64,000 bases of DNA from Cladocopium goreaui (GCA_947184155.2 CAMXCT020000272.1:124001-188000), one strand, 5' to 3'; counted from the first letter of the stretch, positions 31,505-42,595 are shown. Numbers and translations are program-made. Notes: generated by a model from the letters alone, not told the origin.

Positions 31505-32345
31505 GAAATTATCGAATGATTCTGTTCCATTCTGTCCCGCAAACTACCCATCTCGTTAACTCAGCACGGTCGTCATTGAAATCCGCCCAGTGGCCAAAGC
31601 TGAGGAAGACCTGGACATTGCGGCAATTTTGGGGGGTGTCAAATGGATTCAAATGGGGGATTCACCGGGATTGCCCAAGAGTTATGGCTCTCTCAATGGG
31701 AAAAAAGTGGAACTTTACGTGGAAAAATATGGAAAAATGATACAAAGAGCATGAAATGTTGGGGTACCATGGCATCCTTTATTTTCAGACCAAGCCAAAT
31801 GTGTGTGTCAGCAGTGGTGAAACCGTGAAACACCACCGCTGGTTTTGGGTGTTCCAAGATCCAACTTCACCTTCTCGGATGCCCAACCACCTATAGGAAA
31901 TACAGAAGGCGTCATTTCAGACCATGTGTAGGAAAATCATCTTAGGTAAGAATGGCATTTACAGATGTTTGTTGAATCTACTGAAGAATCTTAACAGCCA
32001 AAAGTGGATGGATCAAGTGGGTGCCCTGCAGACTTGACCCTGAATCCCTGTGGAACGGATGGAAGGCCGGAGACAAAGCCCAAAAGCTTTGTACACCACC
32101 TCACCCGCCCAAAAACCCACTGCCATCAAGTCCAAGTCACTGCAAAGCTGGTCAGGAACATCATTCTCATAGAAACAAGTTGCCACTGCACCAGATGTGC
32201 ACGCGGTATGGGATGGTAAGATACACAGGAGCTGCAGTGAGCTGCGGCGAAGGCAAGGTTTTTGGTGAGAGTTTCAATCAATGAAGGCATCCGAATTTTT
32301 GTCGAGATATACAAACCAAACGTTGTTCATTGATCTTTACAAACC
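31505..32345. other. No recognisable gene
   Basis: Plus frames of 60-87 codons without domains. Nothing assignable. Confidence 0.35.
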
Positions 32346-32442
32346 ATACCCCATAGGATCCATGTATGCCATATATGGTAACATTTACCATCAATATACC
32401 CCCAATGTTAGCATATATACCATACATGGATCCTATGGATAC
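32346..32442. mobile_element. Inverted-repeat element, family C copy 2
   Basis: CATAGGATCCATGTATG / CATACATGGATCCTATG perfect arms. Inner TATATGGTAACATT / AATGTTAGCATATA matches copy 1. Confidence 0.85.
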
Positions 32443-32900
32443 TGTAACCATGTAATTCAATTCTACTTAGCGCTTCCACCCTGCTCTCTCTCTCTCTCTC
32501 TTTCTCTTTTGTTGGGCCCCGATAGAAGGTCAGTTCATGAGTTGACCTTTGTTGAACATCGGCGACTGCGATGACAGCCCCTGGTACCTCGAGTAGCTAC
32601 AGATTTTAATAGAAAAAGATCAGGGAAATATCCAAATCACACACTAGAAGTCACTGGATTTTCAGTAAGATTGATTGGATCTTAATAGTAATCTATATGG
32701 ATTTCGATTCCAAATCTGGGTTTCCATTTCCAAATCACACAAAATCTGAACTGCTTCCGACCTTCCGCTTCTTCCACGGCTTCCTGACAGGGCAGTTGTC
32801 CGGAGTCAAAGGCTCGGCATGTCCCTTGTCATCCTGTAATATTCATATGCACATTTGGATATACATAATATATATACTCCGGGTTGAAAATGGATGGCGC
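32443..32900. other. No recognisable gene; CT run
   Basis: CTCTCTCTCT run at 32484-32510. Short frames only. Confidence 0.4.
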
Positions 32901-32904
32901 GGAT

Positions 32905-33400
32905 TCTTGAAATGCGCCATCTATAGACCACTTGAGGGATGGGGTGTTTTGCGCCATCTATAGGTTCCCGACACACGTTGTTGAAAACAACCTGTTTTCC
33001 TCTAGGTTAGTTTAAACTTAGTATTAAGATCTGGGGTTTATTTTTTTTGGAAAACCATAATTGTGGATTGCGCCATCTATAGGTTCCCAAAGGAGGAGGG
33101 AAAGGAGAAAGGAGAAAGGAGAGGGAGAAAGGGAAAAGAGAAAGGAGAAAGGAAAAAAGGAAAGGAAAAGGGAAATGGAAAGGATAAAGGAGAAAGGAGA
33201 AAGGAGAAAGGGAAAGGGAAAGGGGAAAGGAGAAAGGGAAAAGGGAAAAGGGGAAAGAATCCAAAGAAAAAGAAAGCAATCGCTATTTACCAAAAATAGC
33301 GATGCTATTCGGGGTCGCGCCATCTGCCAAAAATAGCGATTTTACGGCCAGGCTGCGCCATCTACCGTCGGTATTTTTTTTTGTTTGCGCCATCTACTTT
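32905..33400. repeat. Dispersed TGCGCCATCTATAG motif cluster
   Basis: TGCGCCATCTA or a close form occurs six times (near 32914, 32951, 33069, 33315, 33353, 33384), all on the plus strand. Two copies extend to TATAGGTTCCC. Spacing is irregular. A purine tract sits between copies. Confidence 0.7.
33088..33265 (+). repeat. 170-bp near-pure purine tract
   Basis: GGAGAAA / GGAAAG units with almost no pyrimidine on the plus strand. Such tracts can form triplex DNA. The Lys/Glu-rich plus frames and Phe/Ser-rich minus frames are artefacts. Confidence 0.9.
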
Positions 33401-33414
33401 CACAATGGTGTATA

Positions 33415-33800
33415 TACATACATACATTACATTACATTACAGTACAGTACAGTACATTGCATTACATTACATTACATTACAGTACAGTACATTGCATTAC
33501 ATTACATTACATTACATTACATACATACATAGATACATACATACATACATTACATTACATTACATTACATTACATTACATTACATTACATTACATTACAT
33601 TACATTACATTACATACATACATTACATACATTACATACATTACATACATTACATACATTACATACATACATAAATACATACATTACATTACATTACATT
33701 ACATTACATTACATTACATTACATTACATTACATTACATTACATACATACATCCATCCATCCATCCATCCATCCATGCATACATACATACATACATACAT
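33415..33800. repeat. ACATT / ACAT microsatellite
   Basis: About 350 bp of TTACA pentamers, TACA tetramers, the mixed unit TTACATACA, and a CATC run. All frames over it are artefacts. Confidence 0.95.
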
Positions 33801-34765
33801 ATATTTTATATTTATATATGGTGTCAACATAAACATATGTGTAAGTATATATGCTTATGTAAATATGTATATATATATTGCGTGTGTATGCTAAGCTGGC
33901 CGCGACGGTGCATGCCATCGATGCCTTGCAGGCCGCGACTTTTGCACGGATCTCTGCCATGACCTTCGCCGCGGATCACACCGGGGCTTTGCTTTCGGGA
34001 TCTTCAGATCTCCAAAAAAAAGAACATGAAATCTGCTCAGATGTTCATCACTTTCAGTAAAAATGCTCAGAAATCCCAGGTCCCAGAAAAAATCTGCAGT
34101 CTTTTTCTGGTGTTTTGAAAAAGATGCCGAAAAGTTGCCGATCCGAAAATCGATTTTTCGATCGACTCAGGGAATCGGAAAACCACCGTCTCCGGCCTCC
34201 TCGATATCACGAGTCTCCAGAAGCGTTTGGACCTTGCGCCAAAGAAAAGTGGCTGAAAGCCACTAATATTGTCATGAACTATGTTACTTGTGAAAAAAGG
34301 ATTCCTAGTTAATGATGATCATCCCCAATACATATACATATACATATACATATATATATATATATAAGTAAAAAATGAATCAGTAAATATCCACCAAACT
34401 GATCATCAACCACCAGGGGTAGATCGCAGCCACTGTTCACTTGGAGGCTGGGAGGCTTGAAAAAAGATGGCTTGCAATGACATCTATGATGTATGACTTG
34501 CAGTGACCAAAAGCAACAGAAACCACCAAGAGACAATAATCTCATATATGTGTGTACATATAGTGTAATGAAATATGCTATTACATCTGAGTCCCATATG
34601 TGTGTATATATATATATATATAGTGTAATGAAATATGCTATTACATCTGTCTATACACTATACAGTAATATGTTGAAATTCAACATCATCGGCAATGCCG
34701 CCCCACCACAGAAAGGAAGAATACACATAGCCACATTCACTGAAGGTGCTAGAAGCTAGCAGTAT
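33801..34765. other. No recognisable gene
   Basis: A GC-richer patch at 33893-34000 has minus frames rich in Ala/Ala-Lys (ATFARISAMTFA on plus). Two copies of TAGTGTAATGAAATATGC followed by TATTACATCTG lie at 34561 and 34621, a 60-bp tandem duplication. No gene is supported. Confidence 0.35.
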
Positions 34766-34872
34766 GGTTCATTGGATTGGTTTTGTTGGGAAATCTACAG
34801 GAAAACTCCATACTTACTGGTAAAATCCATGGTTTCCGATTAGGATTTTCCTGAAACCAATCCAATGAATGG
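34766..34872. mobile_element. Inverted-repeat element, family G (single copy)
   Basis: GGTTCATTGGATTGGTTTTG / AAACCAATCCAATGAATGG arms with inner AGGAAAACTCC / AGGATTTTCCT. No second copy in this window. Confidence 0.75.
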
Positions 34873-34998
34873 TAGAAGCCACCACATAATTCACTGCCCT
34901 GAGGCCCTGTGCCTTCATGCGGAGGCTCACCGTTTTTTCCTTCGGAGCCTTCTTGGGTTTTTCCTGGCGTCAACATTCTCGCGTCAACATTGAGTGAC

Positions 34999-35109
34999 AT
35001 ATAGATGGGAATGGGTCCAAACTTGTAGCCCTGTAGTTCACATCAGCGATTTATGGATGTTCATCCCCTTAAAAATGCTATTTATAGGTACTGATCCATA
35101 GCCATATCT
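34999..35109. mobile_element. Family D element copy 5
   Basis: ATATAGATGGGAATGGGTCC ... CAGCGATTTATGGATGTTC ... ACTGATCCATAGCCATATC. More diverged than copies 1-4. Confidence 0.65.
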
Positions 35110-35614
35110 TAGAAATTCTTCAAATCTATGGTTTACATTATTGGCTCATGTGAATAATGTGACTAATGACCATCTGTGAGGCTATCAGTGGGATCGGAAC
35201 ACAGCCCAAAACGCTTCCCAAAAAGACGGGTCCACCAAGTCCACCGAATAGGACAGGCGCCGGACAAAACGGCAGACTGAATCCAAGTTGGCTGTTATAG
35301 TTGGAAAATAGTTGGAAAATAGTTGGAAAACCATGGAAGACATGGGAAAACATTGGAAACCTATCAAGTAAACATTCAAAAACAATCAAAAACCTGTACA
35401 TAGTTCTTCCTTTGGACCAAGAGATTTCAGAGGAATTCCACCGAGGAAAAACCGCTGGCTACATCTATATCAACCCGAGTCTCGTAGAAGATCAAAACCC
35501 AGAGCCATGGAAGTTCCAGGAATACTTGGAAGGGCACTTCCAGTTGTGGATAAATTTCACCATAGTTATAGGCTATTAGGGGTTGTATCCCAATTTATCG
35601 GGGGTTACCATGGT
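35110..35614. other. No firm gene; hydrophobic minus frame
   Basis: A minus frame near 35180-35280 is Gly/Pro-rich and hydrophobic (VLFGGLGGPVFLGSVLG). Other minus frames are also open and borders are unclear. Three GTTGGAAAATA units lie at 35299-35330. Confidence 0.3.
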
Positions 35615-35728
35615 TACCCTCTGGTAAACGTTTACAGTTTGCTATTGAAAATGGCCATAGAAATAGTTGATTTACCAATGAATAGCATGGTGATTTTCCA
35701 TAGTTTCTTGTATGTTTAACAGAAAGTA
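35615..35728. mobile_element. MITE-A copy 11
   Basis: Left end intact with arm AACGTTTACAGTTTGCTATTG. The right end TTTAACAGAAAGTA is mutated and its arm is AGTTTCTTGTATG: unlike arms. Confidence 0.75.
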
Positions 35729-35895
35729 AATCCCATTAAATCCCATAAAATCCCATCAAACCACAATAAAATCCCATTAAACCACCATAAAACCCCATTA
35801 AATCCCATGAAACCACCATTAAATCCCATTAAATCCCATTAAATCCCATTAAATCCCATTAAACCACAATTAAATCCCATTAAATCCCATTAAAT
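35729..35895. repeat. Array S4 (ATCCCATTAA) attached to MITE-A
   Basis: AATCCCATTAA, AACCACCATAA and AACCACAATAA units directly follow copy 11. Confidence 0.85.
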
Positions 35896-35999
35896 ACCCT
35901 CAACTTTACCCCCAAGTATCTCACACTTCGCGGAAATTGCTAAGCACCTGGGCTTCATCGCCTTCAGCCTGACAGTCAAAGTCACATGGTAGAGCTGTA

Positions 36000-36130
36000 C
36001 CAAGCATGTACATATATATATATACAATTACATATATACTTTACATATATATATATATACACATTAAGACACTATATATATATACATGAAAACACAGTGT
36101 GTATATATAATTATATATGCATATCGCATC
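36000..36130. repeat. TA microsatellite
   Basis: TATATATA and TACATATA runs. Confidence 0.8.
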
Positions 36131-36269
36131 ACAACATTGCTGGATTCCTTGCCACACTGTTAAAGAAACATTGCAGCGTTTGCCACCTTGTTCTCAGGGG
36201 ACGTCGTCACCGGCAATAAGATTTCCAAAAAAGAGTCTTTAGTTTAGAGCAGTTGATTGCATGACTTTT

Positions 36270-36368
36270 ATAAATACATATGTATATATGTATATGTATA
36301 TATATATATATGTATATATATATATTATTAAATATGTGTATATATATATTATTATTATTATGTATATA

Positions 36369-36399
<31 letters not shown>

Positions 36400-36492
36400 T
36401 ATATTATTATTATGTATATATATATATGTATATATATATAAATATATATTATATATTATTTTATATTATTATACATATATTATAATTTTACA
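36270..36492. repeat. TATG / TTA microsatellite
   Basis: TATATG followed by ATT trinucleotides and TATA. Confidence 0.9.
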
Positions 36493-37100
36493 GGCTCTTT
36501 AGCGGGAACCTACCTAGGCACTTTTCTGCACAGAACCCTTTTGTGCAAACTGCCTTTTGGAAGAGTAAGCCTAACCCTTAGTCGAGGATTTTTTAGGATC
36601 GCAAAGTTGTTTTACGAAACGTACTTTGTTGACACGAAAATCAAATATTTTAAAAGGAAACTCTCCTCTGAAGAAGTCTTGCCCCTAGGGCCAGCCAGCA
36701 CGCTCGAAATCCTTGTTTCTGGAGATGACTTTGCGCTAGCAACGTCTCTTAAAATGATCTTAGTCCCAAAAAACTTACTTTTCAAGGTCACCCAAAACGC
36801 GCATATAAACATGGAACACTTCTAGAATGCAGAAACATGGAATACTTGAATACTTGGTCTTGATCGCTCCTCATGGGCTCTCAGGCATGGAAAAAATGAG
36901 CACTTGAGCAGTGGCTGCTAAACTTCTTGCATGTCGTCCCTTGATACTGGAAGGTTCTTCCAGGATTTCCATGGCTTTCTCACAATGGATCTTGATAATC
37001 CATGATAATCCCCAATATTGTGGGATAGTGGGCAGTGAAACCCCCGGACCTTCTTGAACCACACGTGCCATGATCAAAGTGGTCAAAGCACAAACACCTC
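36493..37100. other. No firm gene
   Basis: A 94-codon plus frame (36541-36825) has ordinary composition (KRKLSSEEVLPLGPASTLE) but no domain or clear start context. It could be coding. Confidence 0.3.
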
Positions 37101-37230
37101 TAATCGGAGTGGTCACTGGTCACGCAATGCTTCCTGGAGTTCTTCTTTACTTTGGCTTGCTAAAATAATCGGAGTGGTCACTGGTCACGCAATGCTTCCT
37201 GGAGTTCTTCTTTACTTTGGCTTGCTAAAA
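37101..37230. repeat. Perfect 65-bp tandem duplication
   Basis: 37101-37165 and 37166-37230 are identical (each begins TAATCGGAGTGGTCACTGG), so the duplication is recent or conserved by conversion. Confidence 0.95.
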
Positions 37231-37334
37231 TCTAACTCGTTTCCTCAGCTCATCCACTTGATTAAAGTGATTCGCCTTAACAGCAAAGGTCCACAGTTTT
37301 CCCTGTCAAAATCACCCCAGCGCCCAAGGTTTAC

Positions 37335-37394
37335 CTTGGCTTTGGCTTTGGCTTTTGCCTTGGCCTTACCTTTTGCTTTTGCCTTAGCCTCCGG
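37335..37394 (-). CDS. Possible 20-codon Lys-Ala mini-exon
   Basis: TTTCTGCAG acceptor-like and CCAAG|GTAAAC donor-like sites bound exactly 60 bp in frame. The product starts PEAKAKAKGK and continues as alternating Lys-Ala. Such basic Lys-Ala stretches are common in dinoflagellate nuclear proteins. It fits in a series with 38164, 39600 and 39709 on the same strand. Confidence 0.5.
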
Positions 37395-37868
37395 CTGCAG
37401 AAATTTGGAGCCGCCCTTCGCAATCCCATGCTCACACAAGTCGCAAGTCCTATTCTGAATCTCTGGGTTCGCTCCATTTGAAACTATAAAATTCGATGAT
37501 CACACAAGTTGCTATGTCCATTGTTGTTGTTTTTGCTGTTGCAAATGGACAGAGCCTTTCCGAGAAGAACCAGATGATGATGCTGGCAGTCTGGGTACGG
37601 TATATCTGGGTTTGAACTGGGGGCTGTTGGTTGGGGTGCCAACTTCTTTGATCCAGCAACCCTTTCCCATGTCAAATCTGCTAGAAAGATTGAAAGACTA
37701 ACCATTGATCGATTGGAGGTTTCAGGATCTGTGCTCCTTGATCTCCTTGCTGTCCTGCCACTGTCCATTAAAACACGGATTCATCCGAAATCCCCAGAAA
37801 CATCGAAACATCCTGCTGAAGCATCTAAATAAAATCTAAATACTACCTGTCACATCCTTTCACAGCAT

Positions 37869-37997
37869 CATATGGAGGTTTCCTAAAATGGGGATACCCA
37901 CAAATCAATCCAAATCATCCCCATGAAAAAATTGGACTTTCCATGAATTCAACCATCCAGCTAGTGGGGTACCCCCATTCATGGAAACCCCCATATG
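37869..37997. mobile_element. Inverted-repeat element, family B copy
   Basis: CATATGGAGGTTTCCTAAAA / CATTCATGGAAACCCCCATATG with inner TGGGGATACCC / GTGGGGTACCCC. It is the best-preserved B copy and abuts MITE-A copy 12. Confidence 0.85.
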
Positions 37998-38001
37998 GAT
38001 G

Positions 38002-38121
38002 CACCCTCTGGTTATTTAACATAGCCATGGAAAATGGCCCATAGAAATAGATGATTTTCCCAGCTAGAAACCCTCCATTTATAAGGAATTTTCCATGGCT
38101 ATGTAACATACCCAGATGGTA
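38002..38121. mobile_element. MITE-A copy 12
   Basis: CACCCTCTGGTTATTTAAC ... GTAACATACCCAGATGGTA. Both ends carry substitutions. Arms CATAGCCATGG / CCATGGCTATG match. Confidence 0.75.
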
Positions 38122-38163
38122 AGTCCAAATTGGGTACCCCAAACATTCCGAAAATCGCTGGTC

Positions 38164-38207
38164 CTAGTGGCCTTGGAAGCTGCCTTCGCCTTGCCTTTGG
38201 CTTTGGC
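38164..38207 (-). CDS. Possible Lys-Ala mini-exon
   Basis: GTGCCAG acceptor-like start, frame AKAKGKAKAASKAT. The 3' border would need a non-GT donor (GA), which dinoflagellate introns can use. Part of the Lys-Ala series. Confidence 0.35.
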
Positions 38208-38295
38208 CTGGCACGTCCATGCTGCTGTTCCTGTTCCCGAAACGACAGCCTGAACCAGTGGGAAAACCATCAGGAAACTGTTAAAGAAAGCACTG

Positions 38296-38405
38296 AAATT
38301 TGGGTATGGATCAATACCTATTAATACCATTTTTAGTGGGATGAACATCCATTTACCAGCTATTTTGATGTGAACTACAGGGGTACAAGGTTTTGACACA
38401 CTGCC
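38296..38405. mobile_element. Family D element copy 6, inverted
   Basis: GGGTATGGATCAATACC ... GGATGAACATCCATTTACC ... GGTACAAGGTTTTGACACA. Confidence 0.75.
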
Positions 38406-39200
38406 ATTTCACTTTGGCGCCATAATTCTGCGCCATTGGAATGTCATGAATTGATAAAAAGCGTTGCGCATTGCGGCAATAAATTCAGAGCTGAAACCAG
38501 TGAGGCAATTTCAGGCATACAAGGTGGTGGTGGGTGGTGGGAACAACTCGAGCAACACAGCAGTTTGTTTCCGTAACAAGCTCTGGCTATGCCACATCCG
38601 ATGACGAGATCGATCAACCATATCAAATCTACTGGTTTGAGAGAGAATTATTGCACATTAGAAATTCTCGCAGGAAGTTTACAAGTCAAACTTCCGACTT
38701 ACCCGCCATACAGAATCATCACCATGTCCGAAGTCAAAAAGACGAGCATTTCACAAAACGAGACTTTCGACCCTTTCATTACGTCGTCCAAGTTCACCAA
38801 ACACTGCGCCTGCCACACAAAATGACCTCCAAAACCACCTCTCATGTTGGCCCACTCCTGCCAACGAAAGTGCCACGCCTGCCATGCGGATGAAAACGTG
38901 CCGGATGTCCTGCACCCATCACGCCAAACTATGTTTTAGATCTCAAAATGTCCCGGATGTCCCACGCCTGCCACACGAAATGGACATAGCTCAAAAAACG
39001 AGCACGGCGCGCTAGTTTTATACGATACCTTCGGAAAGGGAAAAACTTAGGCCGACATCTTGTAAGAGCCTGCGCAGTCGGAATGCACGAGAATTTACAG
39101 CAAAAATGCCGCGCCCCAGAGACCTTACCCATGATCTAATCCCGGCCTTTACTCTTGCCGTAAGAACCCTTCAGTCTGGACACACTGTTTGGGGAACAAA
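38406..39200. other. No firm gene
   Basis: A 119-codon plus frame (38534-38893) has no domain. The phrase CACGCCTGCCACACG / GCCTGCCACACAAAATG recurs four times at 38808-38980 and again near 52918. Confidence 0.35.
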
Positions 39201-39204
39201 CCGA

Positions 39205-39412
39205 ACACACCTTAAATAGATCCTAAATACCCTAACAAAACCCTAAATAATCTTAAACCTACCCGAAATAGAGCCTATACAAAATAAACCCTACATCGCC
39301 CCTAAACCAACCACTAATAAACCCTAAGCCAGCCTTTAATAATTCCTCAAACCAACCGTAAATAAACACTAAACCAACCCTTGATAAACCTTAACCCAAC
39401 CCTCCATGCCCT
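39205..39412. repeat. Degenerate CCCTAAA-like tandem repeat
   Basis: CCTAAATA, ACCCTAACAAAACCCTAAAT, CCCCTAAACCAACC and AAACCCTAAGCC recur with a period near 20-22 bp. CCCTAAA is the complement of TTTAGGG, the plant-type telomere repeat also reported in dinoflagellates. This looks like a decayed interstitial tract. Confidence 0.55.
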
Positions 39413-39599
39413 CCCCCCAGCTACGAAATCTGACCTTGCTGCCATGCTGGAGGTGGGTTGGGACCCCCCTTTACCCTGAAACATGTGAGCTGCGGGGTGA
39501 TGGACCTCCTTGTGAATACCTGTATGGACCTCCCTCATGAATACCTGCAATGACAGAGCTGGGGGGCGGTGAACCTCCTCCCCTTCCCATCGATAGGTC

Positions 39600-39636
39600 T
39601 CTGGGCCTTGGCTTTTGCCTTTGCTTTTCCAGCAGC
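39600..39636 (-). CDS. Possible Lys-Ala mini-exon
   Basis: GGCTCAG acceptor-like start, frame AAGKAKAKAKAQ. The 3' border is not resolved. It lies 72 bp downstream (minus strand) of the exon at 39709-39853. Confidence 0.35.
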
Positions 39637-39708
39637 CTGAGCCGATCGGATCCAAGATTCTGAGATCCACCAATTCCCTTCCAGCATTGACATGCACTGA
39701 CTGCCCAC

Positions 39709-39853
39709 CTCCAGGAGATCCGCCGGATAGGGTACATCCTGTCTCTAACATCTGTTGGACATCCTCCGATATCCGCAGTCCAGCCTTGGCCTTTGCTTTT
39801 GCCTTTGCTGGCTTCTTCTCCTCCTCCGCCTCCTCCGGCACCGTGTCTTCCAC
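39709..39853 (-). CDS. Possible exon, acidic then Lys-Ala then helical
   Basis: CCCTTAG acceptor-like and CTGGAG|GTGGGC donor-like sites bound 145 bp with one open frame. It reads VEDTVPEEAEEEKKPAKAKA then LRISEDVQQMLETG. Codons are GC3-rich. Best-supported member of the Lys-Ala series. The function is unknown; a chromatin or RNA-binding role would be a guess. Confidence 0.5.
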
Positions 39854-40116
39854 CTAAGGGAAAGCAAAACGAGCCAATGGCTGTTGATCACTGTTGTGTT
39901 GATGGCGCTTCTCATGGTCAATTCTATGATTACATCTGCAAGACTTGGGACCTGACAAAGTACAGCCAAATGGGTCAGATCAGGTCAAATGGGTCACTAA
40001 AATGCTTCGCATAATTGGGAGTTGAAAGCTACAAGCGCACAGCTTGAGAAATGTCCCAGACCCCAAGCATGTTCCAGATGAAATGCCAATGGTAAAATGT
40101 CTAATATATTCTAATA

Positions 40117-40215
40117 TGTGGGTAAAACAATGTCATAAACCATCCCCCAGTCATCACCATAAATATAAACTATTCCCAGTCATGGGTGGTCTGCATGACG
40201 TTGTTTTAACCCCCT
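40117..40215. mobile_element. Inverted-repeat element, family F copy 2
   Basis: TGTGGGTAAAACAATGTCAT ... ATGACGTTGTTTTAACCCCC. The centre CCCCCAGTCATCACCATAAA is the inverse of the centre of copy 1. Confidence 0.8.
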
Positions 40216-40324
40216 TTGTTATCAAATCCCAGTGGAGATTCAGACATTGCCTGTGTCAGCAGATAGGACAAAAAAAAGGATAACAACTGATTGTTAGCAA
40301 CCCCTTACAATATATATATATATA

Positions 40325-40428
40325 TACCCTCTGGTGAACTAACATAGCAATGGAAAATCACCATGTTTAATGGGAAAATCCACTATAAATAGCCATTTTC
40401 CATTGCTATGTTAGTTCACCAGAGGGTA
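40325..40428. mobile_element. MITE-A copy 13
   Basis: Near-perfect palindrome: TACCCTCTGGTGAACTAAC / GTTAGTTCACCAGAGGGTA, arms ATAGCAATGG / CCATTGCTAT. Flanked by TATATA on both sides. Confidence 0.9.
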
Positions 40429-41880
40429 TATATAATACCACTAAAATAGTGGCAATTACCTTTATATCTTTTTGGGGGCTTACTGTAATTACTATGTTTT
40501 TTCTCAAATATTATGATAGACTCACAACACGAGCCGCAGTCCACCCAAGTTTGCCTGCCTCCATGGTGAGCCAGATAGACCCGGAACCGGTCGCGTGCTG
40601 CAAACAAAATGGCGCTGAATGCGGAGGCATCACCATTGCAGCAATGGTGACATGGTGACATCGTCATACATCGTCATACTCGATTTGACTCGACGACTAC
40701 GAAATTGGATGCTTTTCTGAGAGCTGCTCGTCCAAACAGTTGGATCTACATGGTCTAATTCGATTTCTTGAATGCTATTGGTGTCCGAAATATCAGAATA
40801 TCCCTTGCTGAGGCATTGACACCTGCTCCCACGATCCTCTCAACTTTCTTCACTCTAATTCCATTCTTCCAGGCTCCACCACTATGACTTGTCTCCAAAA
40901 ATCATCCAGCCTACAGCCTATCGCTACTCCGCCATTGACTGTTTCCATCTTTTTCCATCGTTGAAGCGATTTTCATTCACTGAAATCAACCCATTGAGAT
41001 CGTTCCATTTGGCTGAAGGACCGAATGTGCTCAAACCATCGAGCAGTGTGAGGCGCAGGCGCGCTTCCACTCTGTAAAGGGCCAGAAAGATTTGACTTCC
41101 TCAGTTCATCCGTCTTTCCAAACGCTTTGGAATCCCAGGCATGTCAGGATTAGATGATAAGATTTTTCGGGAATGCCAGTGGCATCTAATCAAAAGCCCC
41201 TGAAGCTGTTTGGAATTGGGAATAGCCCGACGGCTAGATCTTCCCATAGGCGCTCAAGGGACACGTTTCACACCCAAAAAAACTCGCCAGCGGAAGTGCT
41301 CCAAGTGCCTAATCCAAGGTTCTGCATAGCCTCAAAGTGCTTCGCATCTTTGGCAGAAGGTGTGAACCTTGAAACAATGGCTGCTGGGAGGTGGCAGCGG
41401 CAGAAACAAAAGAAATCAAATCACCAGGGGACCAGCTTGACAACTTGAAGCAAAAATCCTCAAGGGCTCAAGGGGGTCCATGCCCATGCTTGAACGCTGA
41501 TCAATTTTGGGAGTTTTATTCCTTGATAGATTCAAAAGAGCCTTTCCGACCCAACCTCCTCATGAGGCTTTACTGACTCCTCTCCCAGCTTTGTCTGAAC
41601 TGTCTCTACTTCGTTCCCAACATGGTCATTGCTTCAAAGTAAATTCAAGCCGAAAAAAACAGACAAGTCAAACCAAGTGTTTCCCTGTCACTCATCAGAC
41701 AATACCAGTGTCGCTTTTGGCGACTCAATTTTTGAGACGTGTTGAGTAGTCGCATAAGACAATCATCACATCATCACTTCGATGCAAGGCGGTGATAGGC
41801 GGTGTGACTGAATGATCTTTGGAAGAGCTGCCAGCCCCAACAAATTCCAACAAAACATGCACTGGATCATCCAAGCAACC
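40429..41880. other. No firm gene
   Basis: Short frames on both strands. A 91-codon plus frame (41173-41448) lacks a domain. Probably intronic or intergenic. Confidence 0.35.
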
Positions 41881-41883
41881 CAC

Positions 41884-42097
41884 CCAAATATGGTTGCTGC
41901 GCCAAAATCGTCTCCAAGGACTCCGCTGACTCCGCAGATGTCTTGGCTGTCTTGGCTGGCTTGACTGTCTCTGTCGTCCCCTTCGGGGTGGCTGTGCTTT
42001 TGGGCGTTGCCGAGGGCGTTGAGGTCTCGGGGGACTTCGAGGTCTCGGGGTTTGAGACCAGCTCAACAGTCACAGGTCCATCATTGCACAGCTCCAC
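41884..42097 (-). CDS. Possible exon, Pro/Thr/Ser-rich
   Basis: TGCCTCAG acceptor-like and TTTGG|GTGGGT donor-like sites bound 214 bp with a single open frame. It begins VELCNDGPVTVELVSNPETS and becomes Pro/Thr/Lys-rich (PSATPKSTATPKGTT), then Ala/Lys-rich, ending SLETILAQQPYL. It looks like a disordered linker of a larger protein. Minus strand like the other candidate exons here. Confidence 0.5.
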
Positions 42098-42176
42098 CTG
42101 AGGCAACAGACTGGGCAGGATCCCAAGTGAGGTTCTATGAGGTTCTAGTGATTTCATCCGCCACAAACAAGCGAAA

Positions 42177-42265
42177 CAAGTACTACACTGTTACTACACT
42201 GTTACTACACTGTTACTACACTGTTACTACACTGTTACTACACTGTTGCTACACTGTTACTACAC
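42177..42265. repeat. ACTACACTGTTA 12-mer tandem, about 7 copies
   Basis: GTTACTACACTG units, one with GTTGCTACACTG. Lies about 80 bp upstream (minus strand) of the exon at 41884-42097. Confidence 0.95.
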
Positions 42266-42595
42266 TATGAGTCTCGAAAGATCAATGCAGATAGGTCAAC
42301 ACATTCAGCTGTCAAGTTGTACTGCCACAAATCAAGCGATTCGTCATCCATTTCAGAGTCGTTTCCGAAGTTGTTTCCCAGGGGAGGAAGGTGAAAGAAG
42401 CTTCAAATGATCAATGGGGTCAATAGATGTCAAAAGGGAGCTAGCCCTACCAGTAGCTGCTAGCTAGTGGCAGCTAGAATAACAGTCATATCTGTTCCTT
42501 CACCTACAGTAAATCGTGAGTTTTGACCAGCTATCCGTCCAAAAATTGCCAACCCTGGGCCCGCCAGGGCCCTGGGCCCTGGCCTGCATCAGGGC

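Noticed and set aside
33007-33336. Lys/Glu-rich plus frames and Phe/Ser-rich minus frames near 33 kb
   Set aside because: Artefact of the near-pure purine tract.
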